Made by a program: the position numbers and the translations under genes
Virus record (IMG/VR): IMGVR_UViG_3300035410_000041
Span: 1-40,668 of that record
Source: a virus
Strand: one strand, 5' to 3'
Length of the DNA stretch: 40,668 nt
The notes under the pieces: generated by a model
What the model was told of the DNA's origin: nothing
The model's input: the letters and a program-made list of their open reading frames with translations, nothing else
The model's database searches: none
Shown here: positions 25,801 through 33,218 of the stretch, one piece after another
Layout: each line of letters starts with the position of its first letter
How positions within the stretch are numbered: the first letter of the stretch is position 1

Positions 25801-26014
25801 GTTTACGGGCGACGACGGACCGGAGCACTTTTACCGGATGGTGCAGAACGCGCGGATCGATCGCAATCGCGCGGAGGCGTTGAGGAAACCGATCAGCGAG
25901 ACCGAACCGCTGATCGCAGCGGCGCGCAGGGCCGGGCTGGACGTCTCGACGAACGTGGATGCTCCGAGCGGGACGATTGTGGTGGCGCACGAGGAAAGGA
26001 GGGCGATCGGATGA
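25580..26014 (+). CDS. HTH-domain regulator
   Basis: A 144-aa protein whose N-terminal part has an acidic lead and then an HTH motif (GKSQREIAEAARVKPARISE, residues about 33-52). The second half has helices and ends with AHEERRAIG. It overlaps the gene before by 221 bp in the +1 frame and the next by 4 bp (ATGA). It may be a CII-like activator or a second repressor; no more can be said from the sequence. Codon use in this frame is the more convincing one of the two in the overlap. Confidence 0.65.
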   Translation: METETEVKTEMPAELPKSAADCRTLGVWRTLVLGKSQREIAEAARVKPARISEIELGKVMPRRKHWAGLIAAFEFTGDDGPEHFYRMVQNARIDRNRAEALRKPISETEPLIAAARRAGLDVSTNVDAPSGTIVVAHEERRAIG

Positions 26015-26217
26015 AGCGAGTTTTCATGACTGTGCGGTTCATCCTGACGATCGGCCTCCTGTTCTCTGTGCATCGCGAAGCCGGTCCATGGACGGCGCTA
26101 ACCCTTTTCCTTCTTGCGATCGGGATCGAGTGTCACTCGGTGGCGTTGGAGATCATGCAAAACAAAGTCGAACTGAAAGAGATTCAAAGTGCTGTTCGGC
26201 GGGAGGCCTCGCGATGA
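26011..26217 (+). CDS. Small membrane protein
   Basis: A 68-aa protein with two hydrophobic stretches (VRFILTIGLLFSV and TALTLFLLAIGIECHSVAL) and a basic C-terminus (KEIQSAVRREASR). Overlaps the HTH genes on both sides by 4 bp. No family recognised. Confidence 0.5.
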   Translation: MKRVFMTVRFILTIGLLFSVHREAGPWTALTLFLLAIGIECHSVALEIMQNKVELKEIQSAVRREASR

Positions 26218-26537
26218 GATCTCCGGAAATGTGGCGGCTGCTGGCGGGCGTGGACATGACGGAGCTGGCCGATATGGCCGGGATCTCCGCGTCGACGCTC
26301 TCGCGGATCGAGGCGGGGCTGACCGTCGAGCTCCGGCCGCACACGCTCTACAAGATCGCTCCGCACCTGGTCAAGCTGCTCGAGAAGCATGGGATCGCGT
26401 TCACGGCGACTGAGTACATCGAAAGCTGCTACGAAAAGCGAAACGACAATCTCCGGCTGAAAGTGACGCGGCGGAAGTTCGCAAAGGTCCGGCTGGCGCG
26501 GCACGAGCAGCAGGATCTGAACAAGAAGGCGGTTTGA
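26214..26537 (+). CDS. XRE-family HTH regulator
   Basis: A 107-aa protein with a clear HTH (DMTELADMAGISASTLSRIE, residues about 14-33) near its start, followed by a basic C-terminal part (LKVTRRKFAKVRLARHEQQD). It is the third HTH gene in a row. ATG 26214 overlaps the membrane gene stop. An 11-bp tandem duplication (26526-26547) spans its stop codon. Probably a regulator of early genes. Confidence 0.7.
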   Translation: MRSPEMWRLLAGVDMTELADMAGISASTLSRIEAGLTVELRPHTLYKIAPHLVKLLEKHGIAFTATEYIESCYEKRNDNLRLKVTRRKFAKVRLARHEQQDLNKKAV

Positions 26538-26547
26538 AGGCGGTTTG
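26526..26547. repeat. 11-bp tandem duplication across a stop codon
   Basis: AAGGCGGTTTG occurs twice in tandem (26526-26536 and 26537-26547). The first copy contains the end of the HTH gene; the second lies just after the stop. It is probably a slippage duplication. Confidence 0.6.
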
Positions 26548-26614
26548 AAACAGCAACCCAAGAGCTGAGGGATCTCAGCGGATAGGCGCGCGGGCGGGGA
26601 TGGGAGTGTGTTTT

Positions 26615-26860
26615 ATGGCAGGCAAACGTAAAGAAGTCGTCCGCGAGATCGAGCCGGAGCTGCTCGATGTCGAGGACCGCGCGAAGTACCTGGAGGACAC
26701 GTTCGTCCTTCGCGGCTGCGTGAAGAAGATCGCCGGGTTCTCGACGGATCTCAATGGCATGGTCATGCGCCCGAATGCGCTGCTCAACAAGGATGCGATC
26801 GGCGACGAGCTGCTCGCGCTGCGTGAAGTGATCGACGAGGCGCTGAAGAAAGTCTCCTGA
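26615..26860 (+). CDS. Hypothetical small protein, early region
   Basis: An 81-aa protein with a basic start (AGKRKEVVREIEPEL) and helical, acidic later part (AIGDELLALREVIDEALKKV). ATG 26615 follows GGGAG; an in-frame ATG at 26600 is possible. No family recognised. Confidence 0.5.
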   Translation: MAGKRKEVVREIEPELLDVEDRAKYLEDTFVLRGCVKKIAGFSTDLNGMVMRPNALLNKDAIGDELLALREVIDEALKKVS

Positions 26861-26879
26861 CGGTTTTACCAGAGTACGA

Positions 26880-26931
26880 CGGCGGGCGCGTTCGGACTAG
26901 CCAATTCGGTCCGGGAGCGACGCGCCCGCCG
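26880..26931. repeat. Long GC-rich inverted repeat with inner hairpin
   Basis: CGGCGGGCGCG (26880-26890) pairs perfectly with CGCGCCCGCCG (26921-26931); inside is a second stem CGGAC/GTCCG (26893-26897 and 26909-26913). It lies between two genes. No T-run follows, so it could be a factor-dependent terminator, an RNA-processing signal or a cruciform-forming site. Confidence 0.6.
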
Positions 26932-26957
26932 AAATAACAACGGGACGAAGGTGGCGC

Positions 26958-27269
26958 ATGGGGTTTATCGAAATTCTCTTACATGTCGCGCTGATGCTCT
27001 CCGCCTTCTGGCTGGCGGTGCTGATCAAGGATCGCGCGGCTCGCAAGCTCGTCGCGCTGGCCTGGCGCTGGCGCAAGGATTCCAAGGAATGTCAATGTGA
27101 GATCGTTCGCCTGACTCTCGAGGCGCAGCGCTGGAAAGGCGCGTCGATTTCGATGGGCGTCTGGAATCGCGATGCAGAGAAGGTCAACGAAGAACTCAAG
27201 AAGCAAATCGAACGGCTCGAGCTGGAGCTCGCCAAACATAAGATTCCCAATGGGATGGACCGCGAATGA
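26958..27269 (+). CDS. Membrane-anchored coiled-coil protein
   Basis: A 103-aa protein: one N-terminal transmembrane helix (IEILLHVALMLSAFWLAVLI, residues about 4-23), a basic stretch, and a C-terminal coiled coil (AEKVNEELKKQIERLELELA). The layout is like that of inner-membrane spanins, but it is next to early genes, away from any lysis gene I can see. Overlaps the next gene by 4 bp. Confidence 0.5.
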   Translation: MGFIEILLHVALMLSAFWLAVLIKDRAARKLVALAWRWRKDSKECQCEIVRLTLEAQRWKGASISMGVWNRDAEKVNEELKKQIERLELELAKHKIPNGMDRE

Positions 27270-27529
27270 GCGAACCGAAATTGATCACGCTCGGCGAGCT
27301 GCCGACGGAGCTGTGCGCAGAGTTCGAACGATGCTTCGACATTCGCTTCGGCCGGCGCGCTACAACGCGCGAGATCCCTGGCGCGTTCGGCGTCCGCAGC
27401 GTGTGCGTGCTGCCGTGCTGGCCGGAGGCGCATATCAAGCGGATGAAGGACTACTTCAACGGCTGGCAGGATTCGCGGAAGCGTTCGACTTCGGCGATGG
27501 CCACCCAAGCAGGAGGAACGGCAGTATGA
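27266..27529 (+). CDS. Hypothetical protein before parB
   Basis: An 87-aa protein with an acidic N-terminal part (LGELPTELCAEFERCFDIRF) and two later Cys. It overlaps both neighbours by 4 bp and leads into parB. No family recognised. Confidence 0.5.
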   Translation: MSEPKLITLGELPTELCAEFERCFDIRFGRRATTREIPGAFGVRSVCVLPCWPEAHIKRMKDYFNGWQDSRKRSTSAMATQAGGTAV

Positions 27530-29271
27530 GCAAACCAAAGGAAGAAGCGGCCGCGGCGGTCCTCGATGAGCCGGCAAAGGCAGAAGTCAAGACTTTGCAG
27601 ACGTCTGCAAAGTCGACGCCGGCGGATCTGCGGGTGATTAAGCTCGCGGAGCTGAGCGAATCATCGACGAATCCGCGCAAGCATTTCAACCAGGACAGGC
27701 TCGAGGAGCTTGCCGAATCCATTCGCAAGTCCGGCGTCCTGGTGCCGTTGATCGTCCGCAAGAAGAACGCGAAGTTCGAGATCATCGCCGGCGCACGACG
27801 CTTTCGCGCGGCGAAGCTGGCTGGCCTGGCGGAAGTGCGCTGTCTGATCCGTGAGTACACGGACGTCGAGGCCTTGATCGTCCAAGTCGTCGAGAATGAG
27901 CAGCGCGAAGACGTAGAGCCGCTCGACCAGGCCGAAGGCTATGCGGCGCTGATGAAGACCGCAAAGCTCGACGTGGAGCAGATCGCGGCGAAGGTCGGGA
28001 AGTCCCCGAGCTTCGTCTATCAGCGGCTGAAGCTGGCGGAGCTGATCGAGCCGGCGAAGACATTGATGGCTGAGGGGCTGCTTTCTCCAGGTCACGCGAT
28101 CCTGATCGCACGGCTGCAGCCGAAGGATCAGGAGCTGGCGCTCCGGCGCGCATTCTGTCCGGCTGGATACTTCGCACAGCATGAACGCCAGAAGCCGATC
28201 GAGGAGGTTGTAAAGGCCGCGCGCGGCGGAAAAAGCTTCGGCATGTATGACCCGCCGGCGGCGATTGAATCAGTCCGCGGCCTGGCGCAGTTCATCGAAG
28301 AAGAGATCCACTGCAATCTGAAGGAATCGAAGTTCGACAAGCAGGATGCGGCGCTTGTGCCGGAGGCCGGCTCGTGCGCGGTGTGCCCGAAGCGAACGAT
28401 CAACAACCCGAACCTGTTTGACGCCAAAGAGGACCGCTGCACGGATCCGGCGTGCTTCAAGCTGAAGTGCACGGCGTTCGTGAAGCAGCAGCAGAAGAAG
28501 GCCGGCGAGGACCTGGAGGAAGGCCAGAAGGTTCTCCGGGTCAAAAGCGAATGGGGCGGCAAGACGCCGTCCGGCGCGCTGAAGTCCGGAGAATTCGAGA
28601 CGGTCAAGAAAAGCGACAAGGGCGCGGTTCCGGCGGTGGACGTGGACAGCGGGAAGATTCTTTACGTCAAGCCGAAGGAGCCCACTGGCCGGCGTGCCGA
28701 AAAGAAAATGACGGATGAGGAGCGCCAGGAGCATCAGCGCAAGCTGGCTGAGAAGATCAAGGTCGAGGACCTGCGGAGGAAGCTGATCTTCAAGAAGATC
28801 GCGGCGCAGGTGAAGGGCGAACTCAATCGCGAAATGCTCGAGGAGTGGGCGGAGGAAAGGATCCCGCACGCTCCCGACGATCTCAAACTGCTCAGCGAAG
28901 TGATCGGCAAGCCGGTCGGCCGCAATTCACTCAGCAAGCTCTCAGACGCCGAACTGCGGCGCGTGATCAATCTTGGCGACCTGGCGCAGAAGGCGAGCTG
29001 CCATCAGGAGTACGAATTGTCTCGGGACAATTGGGAAGTCAAAGAGCTCTACGAAGCGGCGAAGCAGCTCAAGATCGATCTGGCGGAGATCGACGAAGCC
29101 GTGAAGTGCGAGATCTCCGGCGTCGCGCCCGACAAGAAAAAGGCAACGGACAAGGCTCCGTCGCCGGCGGAAGTGGCGAAGGTCATGAAGGCGGAGAAGG
29201 CAAAGCTGGCGAAGAAGAATCCGGCGCTTCAAAAGGTGATCTCCAAGGTCAACAAGGGAAAGAAGAAATGA
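27526..29271 (+). CDS. parB: ParB/Spo0J-family DNA-binding protein
   Basis: The 581-aa protein has the ParB N-terminal domain (residues about 35-130) with CTP-site boxes GARRFRAA (89-96) and ENEQRED (123-129), and an HTH (EQIAAKVGKSPSFVYQRLKL, 151-170). A cysteine cluster of the type SCAVCPKRT...NLFD...CTDPACF near 275-315 follows, as in plasmid and phage ParB-like proteins. The C-terminal half is Lys-rich. A good AGGAGG precedes ATG 27526. There is no ParA gene nearby, so it may organise or mark DNA rather than partition a plasmid. One palindrome, TTTGCAGACGTCTGCAAA, lies in its own 5' end. Confidence 0.85.
   Translation: MSKPKEEAAAAVLDEPAKAEVKTLQTSAKSTPADLRVIKLAELSESSTNPRKHFNQDRLEELAESIRKSGVLVPLIVRKKNAKFEIIAGARRFRAAKLAGLAEVRCLIREYTDVEALIVQVVENEQREDVEPLDQAEGYAALMKTAKLDVEQIAAKVGKSPSFVYQRLKLAELIEPAKTLMAEGLLSPGHAILIARLQPKDQELALRRAFCPAGYFAQHERQKPIEEVVKAARGGKSFGMYDPPAAIESVRGLAQFIEEEIHCNLKESKFDKQDAALVPEAGSCAVCPKRTINNPNLFDAKEDRCTDPACFKLKCTAFVKQQQKKAGEDLEEGQKVLRVKSEWGGKTPSGALKSGEFETVKKSDKGAVPAVDVDSGKILYVKPKEPTGRRAEKKMTDEERQEHQRKLAEKIKVEDLRRKLIFKKIAAQVKGELNREMLEEWAEERIPHAPDDLKLLSEVIGKPVGRNSLSKLSDAELRRVINLGDLAQKASCHQEYELSRDNWEVKELYEAAKQLKIDLAEIDEAVKCEISGVAPDKKKATDKAPSPAEVAKVMKAEKAKLAKKNPALQKVISKVNKGKKK
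27591..27614. repeat. Palindrome copy 4 of 4, extended to 24 bp, inside parB
   Basis: The 18-bp palindrome (27594-27611) is here extended by GAC/GTC on each side, giving a perfect 24-bp inverted repeat about 65 bp into parB, read as LQTSAK. ParB proteins often bind near or inside their own genes, so this is the first candidate for the ParB site. Confidence 0.85.
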
Positions 29272-29900
29272 GCGCACCCAAGCACATTTTCATCGTCGGC
29301 GCGGCTGGCTCGGGGAAGACGGAGTTCGCTCGGCTGCTCGCCGCGGAACTCAGGACTGAGGGCCAAGGACTGAGGACTGAGGTGGTGACAGCGGAGCCTT
29401 TGGCACTTTCATCTCGGTCTTCCGTTCGTTGGCGGATTGCGGAGTGCGGGGATGTGTTGATTCGGATGCTGGCGTTCATCCAGGCGCACGGGCCGTGGCC
29501 TGGGTGCGAGCCGGCGGATCTGTGGGCGGCGTTCATCCGCAAGCGGAAGGAAGAATATCGCCGGCAGCTCCGCGCGCTGGGTGATCTGCTGGCGCTCCGT
29601 GCGCCTGGCTGCCTGATCGATGAGTGCGCGGACAACGGGGAGATCGTGGTCGGGGCGCGGCGGAAGGCGGAACTGGAAGGATTCTACACGAAGTACGGCG
29701 CCATGCACTTAGACGACGTCATGAGCGGACGGATTCCGCATGCGTGGATCTTCATAGAGCGGCCGGGTACCGGGCTGGCGAACGATTCGTTCGATCGGGA
29801 GTTCTTCGAGAAGTTTTGCCGGCATCACATCATTAATCGCGGAGATCTGGCGGCGCTCGAGAAGGAAGCGGCGTTTCTGGCCGCGGCGTTGAAGGGCTGA
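29268..29900 (+). CDS. P-loop nucleotide kinase-like protein
   Basis: A 210-aa protein with N-terminal P-loop GAAGSGKT (residues 11-18) after a hydrophobic strand (HIFIVGAAGSGKTEFARLLA), as in (deoxy)nucleotide kinases and small ATPases. Later EEYRRQLRALGDLLALRAPG and LIDECADNGE may be the Walker B region. A heptamer array (29353-29380) is read as LRTEGQGLRTE just after the P-loop helix. The start overlaps parB by 4 bp. A deoxynucleoside monophosphate kinase is likely but not shown. Confidence 0.65.
   Translation: MSAPKHIFIVGAAGSGKTEFARLLAAELRTEGQGLRTEVVTAEPLALSSRSSVRWRIAECGDVLIRMLAFIQAHGPWPGCEPADLWAAFIRKRKEEYRRQLRALGDLLALRAPGCLIDECADNGEIVVGARRKAELEGFYTKYGAMHLDDVMSGRIPHAWIFIERPGTGLANDSFDREFFEKFCRHHIINRGDLAALEKEAAFLAAALKG
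29353..29380. repeat. Heptanucleotide tandem array, 4 units, in kinase gene
   Basis: GGACTGA-GGGCCAA-GGACTGA-GGACTGA, four 7-bp units, 28 bp, read as part of the kinase. It is a host-type short tandem repeat. Confidence 0.75.
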
Positions 29901-29901
29901 C

Positions 29902-29936
29902 GATTTCGGATTGCGGATTTCGGATTGCGGATTTGA
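29902..29936. repeat. Heptanucleotide tandem array, 5 units, intergenic
   Basis: GATTTCG and GATTGCG alternate twice and are followed by GATTTGA, five 7-bp units directly after the kinase stop. They reach to 6 bp before the next ATG. Confidence 0.8.
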
Positions 29937-29941
29937 ACAGC

Positions 29942-30319
29942 ATGGCGCGGACGACGATCGAGTGCGATGTGTGCGGGTCGGTGCAGAACTTCGAGGGCGA
30001 TGACCGACAGCTCGTCATCGAGGCGGCGACGAAAGTGGGTTGGAGATTTCTGTTCGGTAATGCGGTGGAGTCGATCGATCTGTGCGATCGCTGCTCGCAT
30101 TGTTCGGGGGACGAAGCGGAGATTCGCATCATGGAGCAGAACATTCGAGTGAAGGCGGACGAGGATGAATCGAAGCGGCTTGAACGGGGGTCGCCGGCGA
30201 CGCTCGAGATCGATCTACCGAAGGTGGTCGTCGAGACGCCGACGGGATCGCGATCGCTGGTGCGGGTGAAGGGCATCTCGATCCATAAAGGGAAGGTGCT
30301 GCTGACGGTGCAGAAGTGA
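29942..30319 (+). CDS. Small zinc-ribbon-like protein
   Basis: A 125-aa protein with CDVCG near residue 8 and CDRCSHC near residue 49 (zinc-ribbon type), and a basic-acidic C-terminal half (IDLPKVVVETPTGSRSLVRV). The start at ATG 29942 or TTG 29933 is uncertain because repeat DNA stands where the SD would be. No family recognised. Confidence 0.6.
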   Translation: MARTTIECDVCGSVQNFEGDDRQLVIEAATKVGWRFLFGNAVESIDLCDRCSHCSGDEAEIRIMEQNIRVKADEDESKRLERGSPATLEIDLPKVVVETPTGSRSLVRVKGISIHKGKVLLTVQK

Positions 30320-30477
30320 CCGGGCGGGAAGCGTTCCTGCGGATGCATTTTCAGTGGTTCTCGGGTGGGCGTGAGCGGGAAATAATCCGGAAGAGCGCGC
30401 GGCGCGCGGAAATGAACTGGCGGCTGAATCGGTTGGCCTGGCTAAAGACGGTAAAGGGATTCAAGCGTGGGCGATAA
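30316..30477 (+). CDS. Small basic protein (53 aa)
   Basis: A short ORF from GTG 30316, overlapping the previous stop as GTGA and the next gene start (GTG 30467) by 11 bp. The product is very basic, with Arg/Trp-rich helix EIIRKSARRAEMNWRLNRLA. It fills the only gap in this operon, and high GC at third codon positions supports it. Function unknown. Confidence 0.5.
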   Translation: MTGREAFLRMHFQWFSGGREREIIRKSARRAEMNWRLNRLAWLKTVKGFKRGR

Positions 30478-31528
30478 GTCGAAAATCGAATGGACGGACG
30501 CGACGTGGAACCCGGTGACGGGCTGCACGAAGATCTCCGCCGGCTGCAAGAACTGCTACATGTTCCGCGAGTATCCGCGGCTGGCGGCGATGGGCGTGAA
30601 GGGCTACGCGGACGGCCGGCCGGATCAGGTGCGGACGTGGCCGGAGAAGCTCGAGCAGCCGCTGCGCTGGAAGAAGCCGAAGATCATCTTCGTCAATTCG
30701 ATGTCGGATCTGTTTCACCAGGACGTGCCGGACGAGTTCATTGACAAAGTTTTCGCGATCATGGCGCTTTGTCCGCAGCACATCTTCCAGGTGCTCACGA
30801 AGCGGCCGGAGCGGATGTTCAAGTACGCCGACGCCTGCCGGATCACGCCGATCTCTCAAGCGATGTGGCGTCCAGGCCTGAAGATCGAGGTCATTCGACC
30901 GGCGGTCGATCGACTGCTCGCGATCGGCAGCGACAGCGGACAGCTCGGCTTGCCGCTTCCGAACGTCTGGCTTGGTGTCTCGGTCGAGGACCAGGCGACG
31001 GCCGACGAGCGGATCCCGTGGCTGTTGAAGACGCCGGCGTCGGTGCGGTTCGTTTCGTACGAGCCGGCGCTGGGGCCGGTGAACTTCAAGCACTGGATGT
31101 GGCCGATGTGCTGGCACTGGGCGGCGGAATATAAGACGCCGGAGGAGGCGAAGGCAGCCGGCGCATACTGCGAACTTAAACCGCAAGCTCTGGTTTCGGC
31201 CTATTCGATCTTCATCGATTGGGTCATCGCGGGCGGAGAGTCGGGCGACGGCGCACGGCCGATGCATCCGGACTGGGCCCGCGGCGCGCGCGATCAATGC
31301 GTCGCGAGCAAGGTGCCGTTCTTCTTCAAGCAGTGGGGCGAGTTCCTTCCGGTCGAATGGAATCCGGCGTCCGGCATCGGGCCGACATACAAACGCGTCG
31401 GCAAGCGCCAGGCCGGGCGTGAGCTCGATGGGAAAGAGTGGGATGAAATGCCGGCGCGGGCTGCTGAAGCTGTGAAAGGAGGCAGAAATGGAAAGCGAAG
31501 TAGCGATGCCGTTGTTCCTGTCAATTAG
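30467..31528 (+). CDS. Phage Gp37/Gp68-family protein (DUF5131)
   Basis: A 353-aa protein of a family common in phages and in mobile islands. The N-terminal motif IEWTDATWNPVTGCTKISAG then CKNCY has three cysteines C20-C27-C30, with C-x6-C-x2-C spacing, as in DUF5131, which resembles radical-SAM cluster sites. Later conserved parts are VLTKRPERM, NVWLGVSVEDQATADERIPWLL and WVIAGGESGDGARPMHPDWARGARDQC. Its activity is not established. Start is GTG 30467. Its 3' end overlaps the next gene by 41 bp. Confidence 0.85.
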   Translation: MGDKSKIEWTDATWNPVTGCTKISAGCKNCYMFREYPRLAAMGVKGYADGRPDQVRTWPEKLEQPLRWKKPKIIFVNSMSDLFHQDVPDEFIDKVFAIMALCPQHIFQVLTKRPERMFKYADACRITPISQAMWRPGLKIEVIRPAVDRLLAIGSDSGQLGLPLPNVWLGVSVEDQATADERIPWLLKTPASVRFVSYEPALGPVNFKHWMWPMCWHWAAEYKTPEEAKAAGAYCELKPQALVSAYSIFIDWVIAGGESGDGARPMHPDWARGARDQCVASKVPFFFKQWGEFLPVEWNPASGIGPTYKRVGKRQAGRELDGKEWDEMPARAAEAVKGGRNGKRSSDAVVPVN

Positions 31529-31772
31529 AGCCGCAGCTCGCGTCGGCCTTGTGCTGGAATGCAGTGATAAAACTAAAAATCTGCCTGCGGGATTCGTTTT
31601 GTTTGAAAATGGAAACGAATGGCCGGACGACGATTCGCAGCCGGAATTTGCATTTCTGATGTTTGACACGCTTGCAGAAATTGATGCGGTGCTGGAAGCG
31701 TTCAGTGGTGATCAAGGGGTTCTTCCTGTTCGTGTAGACAACACCATTTCGTTGAAATGGACGGACGACTGA
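31488..31772 (+). CDS. Hypothetical acidic protein
   Basis: A 94-aa protein with a strong SD (AAAGGAGG at 31474-31481) before ATG 31488, inside the end of the previous gene. It is acidic, with FLMFDTLAEIDAVLEAFSGD near the middle. The DNA is somewhat AT-rich compared with its neighbours, suggesting recent arrival. No family recognised. Confidence 0.6.
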   Translation: MESEVAMPLFLSIRAAARVGLVLECSDKTKNLPAGFVLFENGNEWPDDDSQPEFAFLMFDTLAEIDAVLEAFSGDQGVLPVRVDNTISLKWTDD

Positions 31773-31832
31773 GCTTTTTTTTGTGCCTGTCGGGGACTTA
31801 ACAGGCGGGTGTTATTTCGGGAGACGATTGCA

Positions 31833-32024
31833 ATGTTCGGATTCTTAAAAGACGTCGGCAAGGCAGTCGTAAACGTCGCGAAGCTTCCGGTCTCGATCAC
31901 GCTGGATGTTGCCACCATGGGCGGCGCGATCATCGATCGGGAAGAATCGTTCACCGAAACAAACGCCAGGCAGCTCAAGAAGAACGCTGAGGACGCGATC
32001 GAGGATCTCTACGAGGAAGACTAA
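31833..32024 (+). CDS. Small hypothetical protein
   Basis: A 63-aa protein with a mildly hydrophobic N-terminal half (FGFLKDVGKAVVNVAKLPVS) and an acidic helical end (AEDAIEDLYEED). ATG 31833 after GGGAG is preferred over a TTG at 31809. Such small Phe/Lys/Val-rich proteins with an acidic tail are often found near phage lysis or membrane genes; no family recognised. Confidence 0.5.
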   Translation: MFGFLKDVGKAVVNVAKLPVSITLDVATMGGAIIDREESFTETNARQLKKNAEDAIEDLYEED

Positions 32025-32034
32025 AGGAGGGGTT

Positions 32035-32997
32035 ATGGACGACAATGCAATGGAAGCCGCGTCTATCTCGGTCGTGTCGGGGACCGCGGGAAGTGCGGTC
32101 CGCATTCAGCCTGGCGAGCAGACCACGGAGCATGCGCTCACGACCGAACACAATCTCCAAGCGACCATTCTCCAGGTCCTCGCCGGGTTGATTGCTTCGG
32201 TCTCGGGGCTGATCGATCTGGCGGAGTGGCTGCCACAGACGCACACGACGCTGCGGATCATCACGATCGGCGGGATCGCCTTGGTGGGCTTGAAGCAGAT
32301 CTGCAAGACGATCGCGACGATCCGCTACACCGATGGACGCTCCATGATCAAGGCGAATGCGGCGGGACAGATTGGACCGGGCGGGGACGCCCGGACTACG
32401 AACGGATTGCTCCTGGCGCTTGGCTGCTTGCTCCTGGCGGCGCCGGCGCCGGCCTATGCGATGCTCAACGCTGAAGTGAAGCCGGACGCGATCGCGCACG
32501 TCGAGGCCGGCGCTGTGCAGGCGCCCGTAACGGGGACGATCCAGAAGGACGCGGTTCACGTCGAGAAGGGCGCTGTCTCCGTTCACGTCGATCCGGACGC
32601 AGTGCATGCTGTGATCGAGTCGGGCGCGCTGCATGTCTCGCCGTACGCGATCGACGCGCCGCTGATCAGCTCGCGCCTGTATACGCCGGTGCGCGTGCAG
32701 CCTGGCGCGGTGCAACTCTCCACGCAGCCGAACACATTCCACATCGAGAAGGACGCGATTCATCTGGAGATCATCGTTCCGCCGAACGCGATCGTCGTGC
32801 ATGCGGAAGGCGCGACTGAGACGGCCATGAAGCCGCTGCAGGAGATGAAGGCCGCGGTGCTCGAGGCGGGGACGGAAGCAAGGACTTATTTGTGGTGGAT
32901 AGCAATCGGCGGTGTGACTGTCGGAGTTGTGGCCATCGTGGCCGCGATCGCGGTGCATCTGCATCACATGAAACAGCGGGCGAAACTGGAACAGTGA
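32035..32997 (+). CDS. Membrane protein with HV-GAV repeat domain
   Basis: A 320-aa protein. Two hydrophobic helices at residues about 40-90 and a third signal-like helix (LLLALGCLLLAAPAPAYA) precede a repeat region (about 140-265) with recurring V/H-V-x-x-G/D-A-V units: HVEAGAVQ, VHVEKGAVSVHVDPDAVHA, VQPGAVQL, HIEKDAIHLEI. A last transmembrane helix (WWIAIGGVTVGVVAIVAAIA) ends the protein. The repeats would suit a beta-solenoid or fibre-like extension on the outer face of the membrane. Good SD (AAAGGAGG) before ATG 32035. No family recognised. Confidence 0.6.
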   Translation: MDDNAMEAASISVVSGTAGSAVRIQPGEQTTEHALTTEHNLQATILQVLAGLIASVSGLIDLAEWLPQTHTTLRIITIGGIALVGLKQICKTIATIRYTDGRSMIKANAAGQIGPGGDARTTNGLLLALGCLLLAAPAPAYAMLNAEVKPDAIAHVEAGAVQAPVTGTIQKDAVHVEKGAVSVHVDPDAVHAVIESGALHVSPYAIDAPLISSRLYTPVRVQPGAVQLSTQPNTFHIEKDAIHLEIIVPPNAIVVHAEGATETAMKPLQEMKAAVLEAGTEARTYLWWIAIGGVTVGVVAIVAAIAVHLHHMKQRAKLEQ

Positions 32998-33206
32998 GCG
33001 CGGAATCGAAACGGCGCGCGGAGGAACAGCGGCAGAAGTTGCTGCGCAAGATGTACAGATTTTTGCCGGAGCCGGAATCTGCGGAGTTCGATTCTCCGCC
33101 GGATGATCCGGAGCTGGACAGGTTGGTCAGGTGGTTCGTGGAGCATCGGCGGGAACTTGGGAACCCGGTTCTATCGATGACGCCGTATGGGTTCGAAATC
33201 CTTTGA
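32994..33206 (+). CDS. Small hypothetical protein
   Basis: A 70-aa, helical, charged protein from GTG 32994, overlapping the previous stop (GTGA). It begins with a basic helix (SAESKRRAEEQRQKLLRKM) and then has Pro/Glu-rich PEPESAEFDSPPDDPEL. No family recognised. Confidence 0.5.
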   Translation: MSAESKRRAEEQRQKLLRKMYRFLPEPESAEFDSPPDDPELDRLVRWFVEHRRELGNPVLSMTPYGFEIL

Positions 33207-33218
33207 AGGAGGTGGGCG

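Noticed and set aside
30461-31669. A 402-aa minus-strand ORF opposite the DUF5131 gene
   Set aside because: The plus-strand gene has the family motif; the minus product is Arg/His/Pro-rich, as for a shadow frame.
31782-31800. T-run and GCCTGT/ACAGGC stem as an intrinsic terminator
   Set aside because: The T-run stands before, not after, the stem on the plus strand, and on the minus strand it is an A-run; no terminator in either direction.
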